From Hexactinellida sp. DTS-2022 (Eukaryota; Porifera; Hexactinellida), in NCBI GenBank assembly GCA_028753945.1, contig JAPNXP010000017.1, forward strand, positions 1,488,001 through 1,552,000: DNA of 64,000 bases. Direction: 5' to 3'. Within the stretch, counting starts at the first letter, position 1; each line of letters opens with the position of its first letter. Made by a program: the position numbers and the translations under genes. Under the pieces are notes generated by a model. It was not told where the DNA came from and searched no databases. It saw only the letters and a program-made list of their open reading frames with translations. Positions 1-12,190 of the stretch are shown here, piece after piece.

Positions 1-659
1 TATGCCTAGATACACCATTATACTATGGTATGTCTTATAAGCGCCATTTCCATTTTTCGTAGTCGAAAGGTAGTGATCTAATTAGATCACGGTTTGGGAT
101 ATAATTTTAGAAATTTTACCTTATTCTGATTCAAAAGTTTGCATCTATGGTTTGTAACTATTAGAGGTGTATCTAGGATTTTTTTGTAGGCACTTTATTA
201 TTGAGGTAAAATTTGTACGGCACCGGTGTTAGCCATATTATATAATAGATAATCCGTATACAGTCAACTTCCGTTATAACGAAGTGCTGAGTTCGATCAT
301 AAAATAGTTTATTATAAACTGATTTCGTTGTAACCGGAGTTCATTAGAAACGGATTTCGTTATAACCGGAGTTCGTTATAAGCAGAATTCGTTATAACCG
401 GAGTTCGTTATAACCGGAATAAATATATTGCTTAGGGCAATATGGGATATATTATTATATACCTTGTATAATAAATGACTTCGTTATAAGCGGAATTTTG
501 TTATATCCATTTAGTTGTAAACGAAGTTTAAATAATGTACAGTAAAACCTCCAAAAGTGAACTCCTTCAATAAATGAACAACTCCAAAATATGAACACTT
601 TTCTCGGCCCCAAATTTTCCCCAATGTTTTACAGCAGTGTTGAATTTTTCAGAATTTTT

Positions 660-1690
660 TTCGTCGCTATTCAGAGCCTAGTCTATCAATTTGGGCGGAA
701 AATAGTAATCTCTGTTATAAATAGAAATTTTATTTGAAAACTATCATTATATTAAATGTACGTAATTTGTTAATTAGGGTTATCCACCTTTTTGAACAAT
801 AAAACATTTATATTATTAAAACTCGATTTTTGGTTGTTTGTTTGTCCAGATTGTATTTAAGTGATGGGGGAATAGATACCGCATTTAAATATGACATAGA
901 AACTAACTTCCAAATGTTATAATATATAACTAAGCGGTTATAATTATCGGTCTAACAAATTTTATTAAAAGTCTATCAAAATTCGCTATACCTCTAACAA
1001 AATTTGTGAAATGTCTAACAGATTTTCCATTACCAAAATTACTAAAAAGTCTAACAAAATTTCTAAAAAGTCTTAACAAAATTACTGAAAAGTCTAACAA
1101 AATCATTGAAAAGACTAACAAAATCACTGAAAAGTCTAACAAAATTACTGAAAAGTATGACAAAATTACTGAAAATAATTTTCATTAATTGTAGGATTAG
1201 GTTAATTAGAGCAGTTAACTGTATCAGTAATTTTGTACTTTTCATTAATTTTGTTAGACACTTTCACTAATTTTATTAGACTTCTCATTGATTTTGATAA
1301 ACTTTCTAGTAATTTTGGTAAAGGCAAATCTGTTAGACATTTCACAAATTTTGTTAGAGGTATAACGAATTTTGCTAGACTTTTAACTAAATTTGTTAGA
1401 CCGATAATTAAGTACAGTATGCTAATAACGAATTTCACATTTACAAATTTCAAATATGAATATTTATTGTTGTTTACACAAATAGGTAAACAAATTAATG
1501 AAAATTCAAAATCAACCTATAAGTATAGATTTCAACCGATATTATAATTAATGGGTAAACAAGTTAAAATTATCGAAAATGTTAGAAAGGGTGAGAAATA
1601 AGGCCGCATAGCGTCCGTTAACTTGAGATGCGTTTCACAGATCCGTCGCAAAGCGACTTAGACCGAAGGGCTCGTTTAGTATATACTACA
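660..1690. repeat. Dispersed composite repeat, related to copies at 11270-12190 and 17180-18005
   Basis: Positions 660-760 match 17880-18000 in inverted orientation, and 800-870 match both 12100-12190 and 17180-17260 inverted. Positions 1590-1680, which contain CCGAAGGGCTCGTT, match 11275-11370 inverted at roughly three quarters identity by eye. The shared blocks keep their order, so these are copies of one repeat family. No protein is encoded. Confidence 0.55.
940..1411. repeat. Imperfect palindrome built from ~18-21 bp tandem units
   Basis: The left half repeats units like TCTAACAAAATTACTGAAAAG-type sequence head to tail. The right half carries the complementary units, and both halves end in the same TAATTATCGGTCTAACAAAT-type edge. 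The stretch can fold into a long stem. The open frames on both strands here come only from the stop-free repeat unit. Confidence 0.7.
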
Positions 1691-2496
1691 ACATAAACCT
1701 ACCAAAATATGTGATACACTAAGGGAATTTTTTGCCAACTATAGAAATTTGGCATCGAAGCGCGAAGTTGCAAAAGGTTGCCGAACACTGTTTTACAGTG
1801 TTTACCCTCCAACTTCTGAACACCTCTGAAAGGTGAAATGTGAACACCAAATCTGGTCCCAGTTGTCCAAATCGTATAGAATATAACCTCTGAAAAGTGA
1901 ACAAGGGGGTTATTTGATCTGCTTGATATCAGTGATGTGCTCCGTTACTCAGTAACGGTAACGGAACACATCACTACTTGAGATTGACTTTCTGGAGGCT
2001 AACTGGCAGCTACGTTTTAACACTAGTGTGAGTGCACATATAATTCATGATGTAGCTATATGTGATAATTTATAAGTTACTATTGGAGGTAGAATCTGGA
2101 CAGGATACTCTATGATAAATCATGAAAAGTGAACATTTTTACTGGTCCCCAGGGTGTTCACTTTCTGAAGGTTTTACTGTAATAAGATATAAGGATTTGC
2201 GGACCATTGAACGACTTCGTTATAAGCAGGTACTTCGTTATATCCAACTTGGTTATAACGGGAGTTGACTGTAATTCAATGATGCGGCATTATTTGAAGG
2301 AGGTAAATTCATCCAGGAATTTTCGGGCCATGAAATCTGGCCAGCACCAGGCACCAAATTAAGTGCCAACCCGGCACCTAAATGGAATCACACTGCAATA
2401 ACTTTTTCACCTAAACCAATGCCTGGCTGGCACCTAGATAATTATCCCCTGGTGTCTAATACACTCTCTATATATCAGTTAAGTCGCACGGCCTAC

Positions 2497-5400
2497 CTCC
2501 CCCAGAGCGTTGCAGGTATCTTCCAGCTCCTCCAGATATGAGTTGAGCATGCCCAGGTTAAGCTCCCCGTCTGTCCCAGCGTCGCTATCTCCGTTGATAT
2601 CATCAATCACCTCAAGTTCGTCAAAGTCCTCAAAGGTGAAAGTAGTCCCGTCATACTCACCGATATTCGCGAGAGCCGCGAAGTTGTCAGCTGACGAGAG
2701 ACAGCTGATCATGTGCGTCACTATCTCCTGGAGTTTGGGAGCTATGCTCTCCCCGATAACAACGCTAACAGCCGCGAACAGCCCGAATACGGAGCGACGC
2801 AGATCCGGGTCGCTGACCTCCTTCAGGAGATTCAGGCCCAGTTGCAGACACTCCTCGGACAGCTGGATGAAGTTGTCACGTCCCACAGTTCTCGCCAGCA
2901 CCGCGAGGGTGTCGATAGTCTGCGCGTGAATAAGCGCGTTCTCCTCTGTCGGGGGGGCTGACAGGACGGCTCGGAAGAACTCCATTATCTAGCCACAGGT
3001 TATAATTACAATATAGCCGAATAGCGACTTTCGATACACTAATACAGTAAAGCCTCCAAAATATGAACACTTTTTCTCAGTCCAAAAATTTCCAATTGCT
3101 TTAGACACACGTTATGCTAAATAATTAAAAGTGAACACCTCTCAAAAGTCAACATTTTGGCTGATCCCCAGAATGTTCACTTTCTGAAGGTTTTACTGTA
3201 TAGCGATTCCCAACATTTTCAACTGTGTACCCCTATAGTAAATATTAGACATTCTGTGGACCCCCTCCCATTGACAGTAATACAAATTTTGAGAACTTGT
3301 GGACCCAGATTGGGAATCACTGCACTAATAAAACCCATTCCTCGTATAGATCGTCATGTATCGATTGTCAGTATTCTTGTTGTAACTATTCAAATGCTAA
3401 TTGCACTTACATACTACAGATATTCACTATTGTTATGCAAATCGGATGAGATTACACTGCGGCGGAATAAGAGAGCATACCTTTTGGAAGTACGGTAGTA
3501 TCTTTTCCTTGGCAGCATTTGCCGTGGCTCCTATGCAGCTGATGACCAGCTCCTTGAGACTGTCCGTCTCTGCAGAGCTGAGCAGCATGATCAGGGTGTC
3601 CATAAGGGTCGGTAGGAATGTGTCCACCTGCTGCTCGCAGTACTCAGCCAGAGCGGGGTCCATGTCCTCCGAGTCTCCGAGGTTCTCCACGGTGTTCTCC
3701 AGCGCGTAGAAAGTGCGCATCACCCAGGACTTCTCCTCCCGCTCCCGCGCCTTCGTCAGGTTCAGGTACTGCAGCAGAATAGGCAGCACCTAGCAGCGTA
3801 CAGGGAATAGTGAATAGTAACTATAGGAGTCTCGTAATACGAACACCAGGGGATCATTGAAATTTGTTCTTGTTGTGCGGAAATTCGTATTAACTGGAGT
3901 CACTTATATGCATTTGCATAAGTAGGAAAATTAATTAATTACTCCTGCTAATATGTCGCCTTTCCGTATTCGTATTAACTTAAATGAGTGTCTACTGTAG
4001 ATGCATATACCTGTCCATATGTATGCTAGGTAACAGTCTGATTTAAATCGGTCAGGTTTAAACCGTACTAACTGTATTAGCTGCAACAAAGTTGTTCAGC
4101 TAGTACCCTACTCACAGCTGTTACGATCACTACTCTACCGTACGCACCTCTCCGCTGTACTTGGACACGTCCGGCTGTAGGTTCAGGGAGAACTGTCCCA
4201 GCGCGAAAAGCGCGGCTTTCTGCACCACCAGCTGCTGGTCCGCCAGCCCCTGACACACGCACCTCAGCGCGGGCGCCAAATAGTTGTTCCGTACGTAGTC
4301 GGAGCAGCCCTCGCTTATAACGCCTATGGCCGTGAGTCCGGCCTTGCGCTGCCAGGGGTCCTCGGACGCCAGCAGCGGCTCTATGATGGCCAGAGAAGGG
4401 GCGAATATCTTCTCCGGGGGGAGGTACAGCGCCAGGGAGTCCAGGACCTGACCGGCCACGGTGCTGGGGTGCTGCGTCTCCTCGCCGGCGATTTCCTCCT
4501 CCTCCTTTGTGAGCGGAGAGGAGATTAGGGGGAAGAGGACCGACAGCACGTCCGGGACCAGGTTAAGCTTTAGGAGCGCCTTCTTCCGCGTGGAGACCAG
4601 CCAGGAGATTAGACTCAGCGCCCGCGTGCGAGTGGCGTTCTCGAGAGTCTCATTGCTGGCAATCTGCAGTGGGGATAAGTACTCTTATAAATACAGTTAT
4701 TTTAGTCGGCAATAAATATGTTCATAATAGAGACCCTGTAATAAGCAAACTCAAGTTGTTAAATTTGTACCATTAGGGCTTGTTCATAGTAAAGTCTCAT
4801 ATTAATTAAGCAAAGACCAATTGCCCACAACAAGCATACACTGTACCGTACGTTATAATAAGGTTAGAATAGCACATCACCTGCAGTGTGAACCTTAGGA
4901 AGGCGGGTATATGCGAGGAGAGGACATTCAGCTCGCAGTCGAGAATCTCTTCGAACACCTCCATCCCCTCCAGCGCCTCCGTCTCGGCCTCCTCCGCCAG
5001 CAGCTGCTCCACCGCCTGCACCAGAGCGGGGAACAGCGCCTTCAGGGTGGGGGCGTGTTCCTCCTTCAGGATGGGGACCAGATAGGTGAGACACTTGAGC
5101 ACGTTTGTTCTCACCTCCTGCGCCGGGTCCGCTAGGAGGGTGTGGCAGAGCGCGAGCAGACTGGCGTGGTGCGTCTCCATCTCGGATCCGGCCTCGGAAA
5201 TAACCACGCCGAGGATGGACATGCCCAGTTCCCGCTGTCTCGGCTCCTGGCTCATGCACCATTCCTATACAGTGTATGATAGTGATATTATCAGTGTTAT
5301 CATAGTTCCATAACTACTCAGTATTCCGAACAGCTAATCACATTGTGTGTATCATATCGGCTTTCTTTTTACATAACTTGTATTACGTATGTATTAGCGA

Positions 5401-8400
5401 GGTGTTAATGAAGGTTTGTCATCCTAATAATTACGTAATGACATTGGATTGATTAGTACATTATAATATTAATAATATATTAATAATTATCGCTTACTAT
5501 AGCTATAATCCATCTACTTACATAGTCGTATGGGCTGTTGAATAGCGAGGGGTAATTACTGTATCAACAAATTGTCATAAATAATTAAAGTTCTTACTAA
5601 AAGTAAAGTATTTCAATTGACTGGTGACGATTCTAGTCAAATGGCATGCTGTAGTGTTTTAAAGGAAATATTCTATTCACTGATAATGTGTTAACATCCG
5701 TATTGTATGGTTCAAGTCTCACTATGCAGTATCATACAAGAGCTTCACTTTATTCAGTGTAATTCTATAGCTTTTAGCAGTGGAGAATAGCAAAGGCCAT
5801 AAGAGTGTATAGTACTAGAACAATCAGTCTTCTTTAAAATATGAAAATACACATAAATTGAGAAAATCTTAGAATTAAATAATTACTTAAGAATTATCTC
5901 ATATATCTGATAGAATACAGTGGTATACTGGTATACCAACCATTAGTAGAGCTAATTTCTACAACAGTAACTGTAGCTAAAATAAACTATTGATTTTAAT
6001 TAACGTATAACTTTAGGATTCCATGGGGGAGTTTCGTCAATGTAAATAAATACAGTATAACTCGGGTATAACGTAAACCTACCTTGGTAGTATGTACTTC
6101 GGCATACTAAAGCAGTATGTATTTCTACGTAGAGCAAACTCGGTTAGTACTTACCTTTCGGATAATATGTACTTATTTTAAATTCCCAAGGGGTACGTTA
6201 TTGCCGGGTTATATCTACTGTATACAAATTGGTTAAAAAATCTCGGTTCCTCCACCAAATATTCAATGTTAAATAAGACATGTATTAATAATAAATATAA
6301 GTATTAATAAGAATTAGGTATAAGAGAATATGATTAAAAAGATACGTATTTCGACCTCAATAAGATGTGATGTATTTATAAACCTTGTATCATAAATTGG
6401 TTTAGAAATCTATAGTGGTCAAATTTATGGCGAATAACTTACTATAAAAACTATTTTAATTTAGACACTGAGATTAGGGAGTAATCAATAGGTTAAAACG
6501 ACATCGCTATAATATTATATTCTGGTATACAAAACGGCCACAAAGCCAAGACTGCTTTTCTAACATGAGAGAGGAATTTGCAAAACGTATTATTTGGGAA
6601 TACATCCTATTCATGTCACAATTCTATTATACGAAGCAAAGCTGACTTATATAATAAACTACACATCAACAATAATTTCTCTAAATGATTTCACAAAATA
6701 TATATTAACTGTAGAAATTATCAAAAGGGGGACTCAAGTTAAGTAATCCTCCAAATCAAATTATATAATATCTACGTATTAGAACAGTAGAACTCGATAT
6801 AACGTACCCCCTCGGGAATGGAAAATAAGTACTACGTATTATCCGAGTTTACTCAACATAGAAGTACTGCTTAAGAATTTTTTTACAAAAATTAGACTAC
6901 GTACTAAGCCGAAGTACGTACTAACCCAGGCATGTTATAACCGAGTTCTACTGTACTTATTCGGGAAAAGTGTAAGTCACAAAGCAAATAATTTACGAAT
7001 ATCTCGTTACAGGAAATTGTGAGTTTGAATACACATCGAAATTAATTCACTACTGGTTACGTCATTCATAGTACAATACAGATTGTATTCTCTACGAACT
7101 ACGAGTCTGATAGAGGCTACACAAATCACTGCGATAAGAATAATAGCTTCAAAGTACGAGTAACTAATGCAATGGGAAGACATAGCTGGCATTTCACTAC
7201 GAATGAGTAATAGTATTGACGAGTAGCGCGACTGGTACAGATTCAGTTAATCAGCGAGATAGTAGTGAGGTAACTGGGAACCCATGTGAGCAGAACGCGT
7301 TTCACACAATACATTTCTAAGAATTGCAGATAGCTAGTAAAGGCTTCGTCGAATCAAATCAAACTCAATTGGAGAACTCGAAATCAAGATAAATAATGCA
7401 GTCAGGGGAACAAGTGAAATCACTGTGTTCTCTAATTGATTTAGCCGGTAGTATCTAAGTTACTAAGTACAATGGGATGCATTGATTGTCGCTGCTATAT
7501 AGGGAGATTCTCCCATTGAACTAATTGTAAATATTCAAAATAAATTTACTCTCGTTAATACAAACAATGTTAAGGTTAAGACGAAATATTCATTAAGGAT
7601 TACAACTTTACAAGATTTAAATACAGCTTATACAAATGCTTGCAGAACGAATTTCCGTATACAGTAGAACTCGCTCCAGTAAACTGTACATATACCAACA
7701 ATAGTATTTTATTAGTAGGGTAGACTTTCGTTAATACGAACACGATGAAATTTGTTCGTATTATCCGGAAATTAGTATTAACCGGAGTCACTAGCATGCA
7801 TTTGTATACGTTAAGAAAATTAAATCTTGTACTCCTCAACCGATATTTTGTGTTATCCCTGTAAATAGTAGTATGTAATGAGAATCTACAGTATTATTAT
7901 TGGTGCAAAAAATTAATTTAAAACCTAGTTTTTTCACTCAATAGTCAATACTATTATATTCGAATATTGTAAGAATTTACTAAAATAATTCACTTTCACA
8001 GAAGAATTAAATTATTTTCTCAATAATGTACTACGTGTATACATCGATCGTATTGAACAAAGTAATTTACTAATTGGCGACAGTAACTGTCAGAATACCC
8101 TAAACGTCGCATTTCCTGATAGCAAGAAGCCACTTGGCATTTAACCGATATCAATTCTGTAGATAACAAATAGCATTAAAGTTGTTGGAAATGTCAGTCA
8201 GAGTACCTTATACCTGAAATATCAATGAACAGCGAGCTCTATATGGAAACTTTATACATAGAAAATAAGCGTAATCGCGTTACAAGGCTAGATATGAATT
8301 CACAGAGCTGATTATATTATTACTTTGTATGCAAATATGTGTAGATCTATTTAAATTTATGCAAAATTTTTGTCAGTTGCAAAAATTAATTGTCTGTAAT

Positions 8401-9316
8401 TGTCTAAACAACAAAATACAATTTAAAATTAAAGATATTTGTGCTGTAGGCATTTTAGCTTATCATATTCTACTATATTACAGTAGACCATCGCTAATCA
8501 GAAAAGGAGACATAATAAAGAGTTAAAAAATCTTAATATAGCTCTATTATTAATGAAGTAAATTATTAAATCTCAGAAAAGAATTCTAAGTGTTTTGTTC
8601 GGACCAAAATAGTTTGTATAACTAAATCAGATTAATCGAGCGTGTGATGTAGAACTATGTAATCTTAAGTTCCCATTTTGCAAGACTATGTTTAGTGTAT
8701 GCTAGTCGAGCTAAAGCTCATAAAAATGTCTAATAGTCCGTCGCAATTCACAAATATACTAGTAATAGTCAAACTTCCACTATTAGAGGAACTTTAATTG
8801 TTCTTAGTATTGTCAATAAGTAAATATAATGTTATTGTGTCAATAAGTAAATATAATGTTATTGTGTTAATTGTTCTTGATATTGTCAATAAGTAAATAG
8901 AGTATGTTATTGTGCTATTACGCCACTATACTGATGTAAGCATTTACCTGCAACAATTGCAGTATTTCTGGCCATTCATTAGTTGGTATCTCTGTTTTCC
9001 CAATCTCCCCAATGAGTTGTGCTATGGAACTTCTGACGAAGTGAGTCTGTTCATTCATAATAACCTGTATCAGCATAAGCTTGAGGGCCTGCTTCTCTTC
9101 CCGAGGAAGCTGCGGCCAATATTTCTGTAGCTTTTTTCGCAGCAGAATAGAAGCGTATTGCCGCACTTGTGCATTCTGACTGTGCTGTATTAGGTCGCAG
9201 AACTCTAATATTATCTTAGGATCTTTGTACAGCTCTTTCAGCTGGTTGGTGGCCTCCTGTATAACCGCTGTATCAGGAACCAACAAGTTCTCCAACACTC
9301 GCTCCAATCCAGACAT
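2497..9316 (-). CDS. IPO4: Importin-4, N-terminal ~690 residues (continues off the left edge)
   Basis: Importin-4 is a HEAT-repeat karyopherin-beta that carries cargo such as histones and ribosomal proteins into the nucleus. Five exons join cleanly: 8948-9316, 4881-5264, 4148-4663, 3481-3789 and 2497-2988. Every exon is a multiple of three and all introns are phase 0. The start is MSGLERVLENLLVPD at 9316. Family landmarks include ALFALGQF, LPPEKIF, YALENTVENLG, DPDLRRSVFGLFAA and EDTCNALGE, in human IPO4 order. The last exon in view ends at a GTAGGC donor, so about 390 C-terminal residues should lie left of the window. Intron 1 (5265-8947) is 3.7 kb and holds three inverted-repeat elements; introns 2-4 each hold one (intron 2 degraded). 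Confidence 0.9.
3045..3198. mobile_element. Short inverted-repeat element, family F, in IPO4 intron 4
   Basis: A 154 bp element with ends CAGTAAAGCCTCCAAAATAT and TTCTGAAGGTTTTACTG flanked by TA on both sides. It matches the outer ends of the nested element at 540-2179. It lies in the 492 bp intron between the exons at 3481-3789 and 2497-2988. Confidence 0.8.
3820..3997. mobile_element. Short inverted-repeat element, family A, in IPO4 intron 3
   Basis: It contains CTCGTAATACGAACACCAGG near the left and GAGTGTCTACTG at the right. The layout matches the copies at 7717-7890 and 57825-57991. It fills about half of the 358 bp intron. The left terminal CAGT has decayed. Confidence 0.65.
4738..4820. 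mobile_element. Degenerate family E fragment in IPO4 intron 2
   Basis: GTTGTTAAATTTGTACCATT followed by GGGCTTGTTCATAGTAAAG matches, inverted, the middle of the element at 33585-33761. Terminal repeats are not intact. It lies in the 217 bp intron. Confidence 0.45.
6053..6220. mobile_element. Short inverted-repeat element, family C, in IPO4 intron 1
   Basis: Left end CAGTATAACTCGGGTATAAC, right end GGGTTATATCTACTG, flanked by TA. Internal GTATGTACTT and GGATAATATGTACTT boxes are shared with the copies at 6785-6953, 18671-18849 and 54563-54725. Confidence 0.75.
6785..6953. mobile_element. Short inverted-repeat element, family C, in IPO4 intron 1
   Basis: Left end CAGTAGAACTCGATATAACG, then TACCCCCTCGGGA; right end TTATAACCGAGTTCTACTG beside TA. 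Internal boxes are of the GTACGTACTAA type. Confidence 0.75.
7662..7890. mobile_element. Family A element with an adjoining solo end, in IPO4 intron 1
   Basis: A solo end, CAGTAGAACTCGCTCCAG, sits at 7662. It is followed from about 7717 by a family A element with TTTCGTTAATACGAACACGA, ATTAACCGGAGTCACTA and a decayed right end near 7890. Confidence 0.55.
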
Positions 9317-9594
9317 ACTAGCTAATTAGCAAACACTATACGTACAAGTACGTAGTATAACTTCAATAATAATAATAATAATCCTAACACAGTCAATAGT
9401 TAGCTTTCCATTATTAATTAATAACCTTCGTTGCATTGTGGTAAAAGGTATAATAAAAAACCCCATTTTCACTTCCAATTGAAATTGAGTTAACTTTCAG
9501 TTTGACATTCACATTCCGGGGCAACGAAGTTAGCTAAATCTAGGGACCCCGCGTTTTGGGCCCCCGATCCTAAAACGCTAGCGATATAGCGCCT

Positions 9595-9612
9595 GGGGGG
9601 GGGGGGGGGGGG
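9595..9612 (+). repeat. Homopolymer run of 18 guanines
   Basis: Eighteen uninterrupted G bases in an otherwise AT-rich region, inside the left arm of the GC-rich inverted-repeat element. Such a run can form a quadruplex and is prone to length change. Confidence 0.95.
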
Positions 9613-9775
9613 CTAAATTACTAATGATTTTGGGGGTTTTCGATTCTCGACCCTAAATCAATGCAATTATGGACCACGTTTGTCACTGGTATATAATCAT
9701 GAGTCTAAATATAACTATTTATGTTTATGTAAAATCTGTGAGAAAAGCTGTGAGAAATAATGTGAAAACAATATA

Positions 9776-10228
9776 CAGTCGAACCTCCCCAATCCGGGCG
9801 GCCTCGTCTGGGGGGTGCCCGGATCTTAGAATTTGCCCGGATCTCGGAAATAATCATAATTTCTATTGTATAAATATATAATCAACTAGTGTTTATGTTC
9901 TGATGTCTCAAGACCTGTTGTCTGACTTAAAACGCACCTCCGACATCTGATCTTGGTATATGTTTACCCAAAAGTTCATAAATTTCGAATATGAATCGTA
10001 TATAAAGTAGCGAGATTACCATATGGCCAAATCCAAACCAATATTTACCGCCCAGATAAGGGTGGTTATACTTTAGTAACATGTTTGACATACAAATCTG
10101 CAAAGATAAACTATATTTTGGGGCTAATTCCCAGAAAAATGGCGAATTAATTTTGAACTTATACAAAATGTTGCCCGGTTTAAGGAGGTGCCCGGTTCTG
10201 AGAGGTCCGGATCTGGGAGGTTCTACTG
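9776..10228. mobile_element. Inverted-repeat element, family G
   Basis: Left end CAGTCGAACCTCCCCAATCC, right end GATCTGGGAGGTTCTACTG, both beside TA. Repeated internal GCCCGGAT and GCCCGGTT boxes lie near each end. It splits the GC-rich inverted-repeat element. The open frames across it have no recognisable domain. Confidence 0.75.
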
Positions 10229-11269
10229 TAGTTAAAGATCTCCGAATAGAAGAAGCAATCATTCCCTCCCTCCTTAGAAGTCAAAATGGAATGAAGAGAC
10301 AATAGTGAGGGGTTTTAAAATAAATACTAGACCAGCCGGCCCTTAGGCGATTGGTTCTATATAAGTGGTCCAATTGTAGAAGTTGTAAGGGTCCCCAATA
10401 TCACTGGATTGATCCATATTATTGCAAGCGATTTAAGGATCCAAGGGAGCCCAAAAGCAAGCGTTTTAGGGTCAGGGCCCCCAAAACGTGGGGTCCCTAA
10501 AGAGCGCTTACACCGGTACATTTTGTATATTTAAAAATACACTAAATTGTTAGTAATGCAAGTTTTCATGTTGAGATAATATATCATTCAACAATTCGTT
10601 ACAACAAAAATTAAGTCGTAATTAACGAAATATTATGTCGCAATCGAATATATAATTGTAGGTATAAAACGACGAAAGGTTAATCTCAAGTCGAAAGTCG
10701 AAATTTTGGCGCCAAACGCATTCAGATTTCAGAACTATCTTGACAAATTAGTTAACATGCCTAAGCTCTATTTATGTCACCTGGAAGTATGAATGATGGT
10801 GCCAACCAAATACTATTCTAAAGCACACTACTATTTTTGATAACAGAATACGTATACTATTCGGTTTTACAAAATAACGACACTGATATTCGGTAACTAA
10901 CGGAATATCAGCTTCGGACTATTCGGTTGCAAATTATACTAAATAACAACAAAATTTGAAACTAACAATTAGTTTAAATTACATACACAGGCCCGGCCCA
11001 TATTTATATTCGTAAAATATCGAAAATAAATAACACTGATTGAGCTAAAGAGAGTCACTCTAAAATCCACATTCCTGTAATACGAGGTTGCCGGGTAATT
11101 ATAGTATAATTAGATTAAAATTATAGCAAGTGGCTAAGTTAGCATAAGTTATTCATTAAATCATAAATATAAATAGACAGGAATTAAATTTATAGCAATA
11201 CATACCACCATTTACATATATCCGTTTACCATCGAAGGTTAGATTTAATAGTAAAATAAATTGCTATCA

Positions 11270-12190
11270 TTTATAATGAACGAGCCCTTCGGTCTCGGTC
11301 GCATTGCGACAGATCGGTGCTACGCACCTCAAGTTAACGGCCGCTGTGCGGCCTTACTCCTCACACTTTCTACCATGGGAAATGGTAGCAAGGGACGTTA
11401 TGATTTTGAATTTTATTAGAAATATTAGAAATTTATAAACGCGAAATTCGAAATCAGCATACTTGTTTAACTATTATACCCGTTGAAAGCAAACTTCTAG
11501 ATTGATTTTGAATTTTCATTAATTTGTTTACCTTTTTGTGTAAACAACAACAACAAATATTCATATTATAAATTTATAAATGCGAAATTCGAAATCAGCA
11601 TACTTGTTTACCTATAATACCCGTTGAAAGCTAACTTCTGGTTTGATTTTGAATTTTCACTAATTTGTTTACCTTTTTGTGTAAACAACAACAAATATTC
11701 ATATTAGAAATTTATAAACGCGAAATTCGAAATCAGCATACTTGTTTACCTATTATACCCGTTGAAAGCAAACTTCTAGGTTGATTTTGAATTTTCATTA
11801 ATTTGTTTACCTTTTTGTGTAAACAACAACAACAAATATTCATATTATAAATTTATAAACGCGAAATTCGAAATCAGCATACTTATTTACCTATAATACC
11901 CGTTGAAAGCTAACTTCTGGTTTGATTTTGAATTTTCACTAATTTGTTTACCTTTTTGTGTAAACAACAACAACAAATATTTATATTATAAATTTATAAA
12001 TGCGAAATTCGTTTTCAGCATACTTGTTTACCTATTATAGTATTTGTTACCAATTATAACATTTGAAAGTTAATTTATATCTCATATATTAATGCGGTTT
12101 CTATCCCCCCGTCACTTTAATACAATCCGGACAAACAAACACACAAACACACAAACACACACAACAATCGAGATTTAATAATATAGATGT
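11270..12190. repeat. Dispersed composite repeat, inverted copy of 660-1690
   Basis: It begins with GAGCCCTTCGGTCTCGGTCG and CACCTCAAGTTAACGGCCGC and ends with a CA-rich block after CACTTTAATACAATCCGGAC. Both ends match the repeat at 660-1690 in the opposite orientation. Its centre is filled by the satellite described separately. The flanks 10505-11269 and 12191-13307 show nothing beyond AT-rich sequence. Confidence 0.55.
11429..12050. repeat. Satellite: five ~140 bp units in a two-unit higher-order pattern
   Basis: Units start with AAATTTATAAACGCGAAATT-like sequence at 11429, 11570, 11708, 11849 and 11990, a spacing of 138-141 bp. Units 1 and 3 share GAAAGCAAACTTCTAG, while units 2 and 4 share GAAAGCTAACTTCTGG. 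This alternating pattern implies amplification of a ~280 bp dimer. The fifth unit is partial. Confidence 0.85.

Larger units (their letters stand above)
540..2179. mobile_element. Nested inverted-repeat element (family F)
   Basis: The ends are CAGTAAAACCTCCAAAAGTG on the left and the complementary TTCTGAAGGTTTTACTG on the right, beside TA. It lies wholly inside the family D element. A short solo copy with the same ends sits at 3045-3198, so this one is probably the same ~150 bp element split by about 1.4 kb of later insertions. Confidence 0.65.
261..2271. mobile_element. Pogo/Tigger-like inverted-repeat element (family D) with nested insertions
   Basis: The left end reads CAGTCAACTTCCGTTATAAC and the right end is its near-complement, ending GGGAGTTGACTG. 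Both ends touch a TA dinucleotide, the expected target duplication of Tc1/mariner-pogo elements. Boxes of the type TTCGTTATAAG recur inside. No transposase reading frame is visible, so the element is non-autonomous. Its length comes from other repeats inserted between the two ends. Confidence 0.7.
9537..10504. mobile_element. Inverted-repeat element with GC-rich ends, interrupted by another element
   Basis: The left end carries TAGGGACCCCGCGTTTTGGG and then CCTAAAACGC. The right end carries the complement, with GCGTTTTAGGGTCAGGGCCC and CGTGGGGTCCCTA, so the arms pair over about 40 bases. A family G element is inserted between them. GC content is far above the surroundings. No coding frame of its own was seen. 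Confidence 0.6.

Noticed and set aside
930..1547. Overlapping open frames on both strands rich in Lys/Asn or Phe/Leu
   Set aside because: They are translations of a stop-free tandem palindromic repeat and carry no domain.
9927..10262. A 111-residue minus-strand frame within 9.9-10.3 kb
   Set aside because: It lies entirely across a family G transposable element and its flanks and has no recognisable domain.
11429..12050. Regular repeats that could suggest a CRISPR array
   Set aside because: Units of ~140 bp are similar over their whole length with no unique spacers, and the window is eukaryotic.
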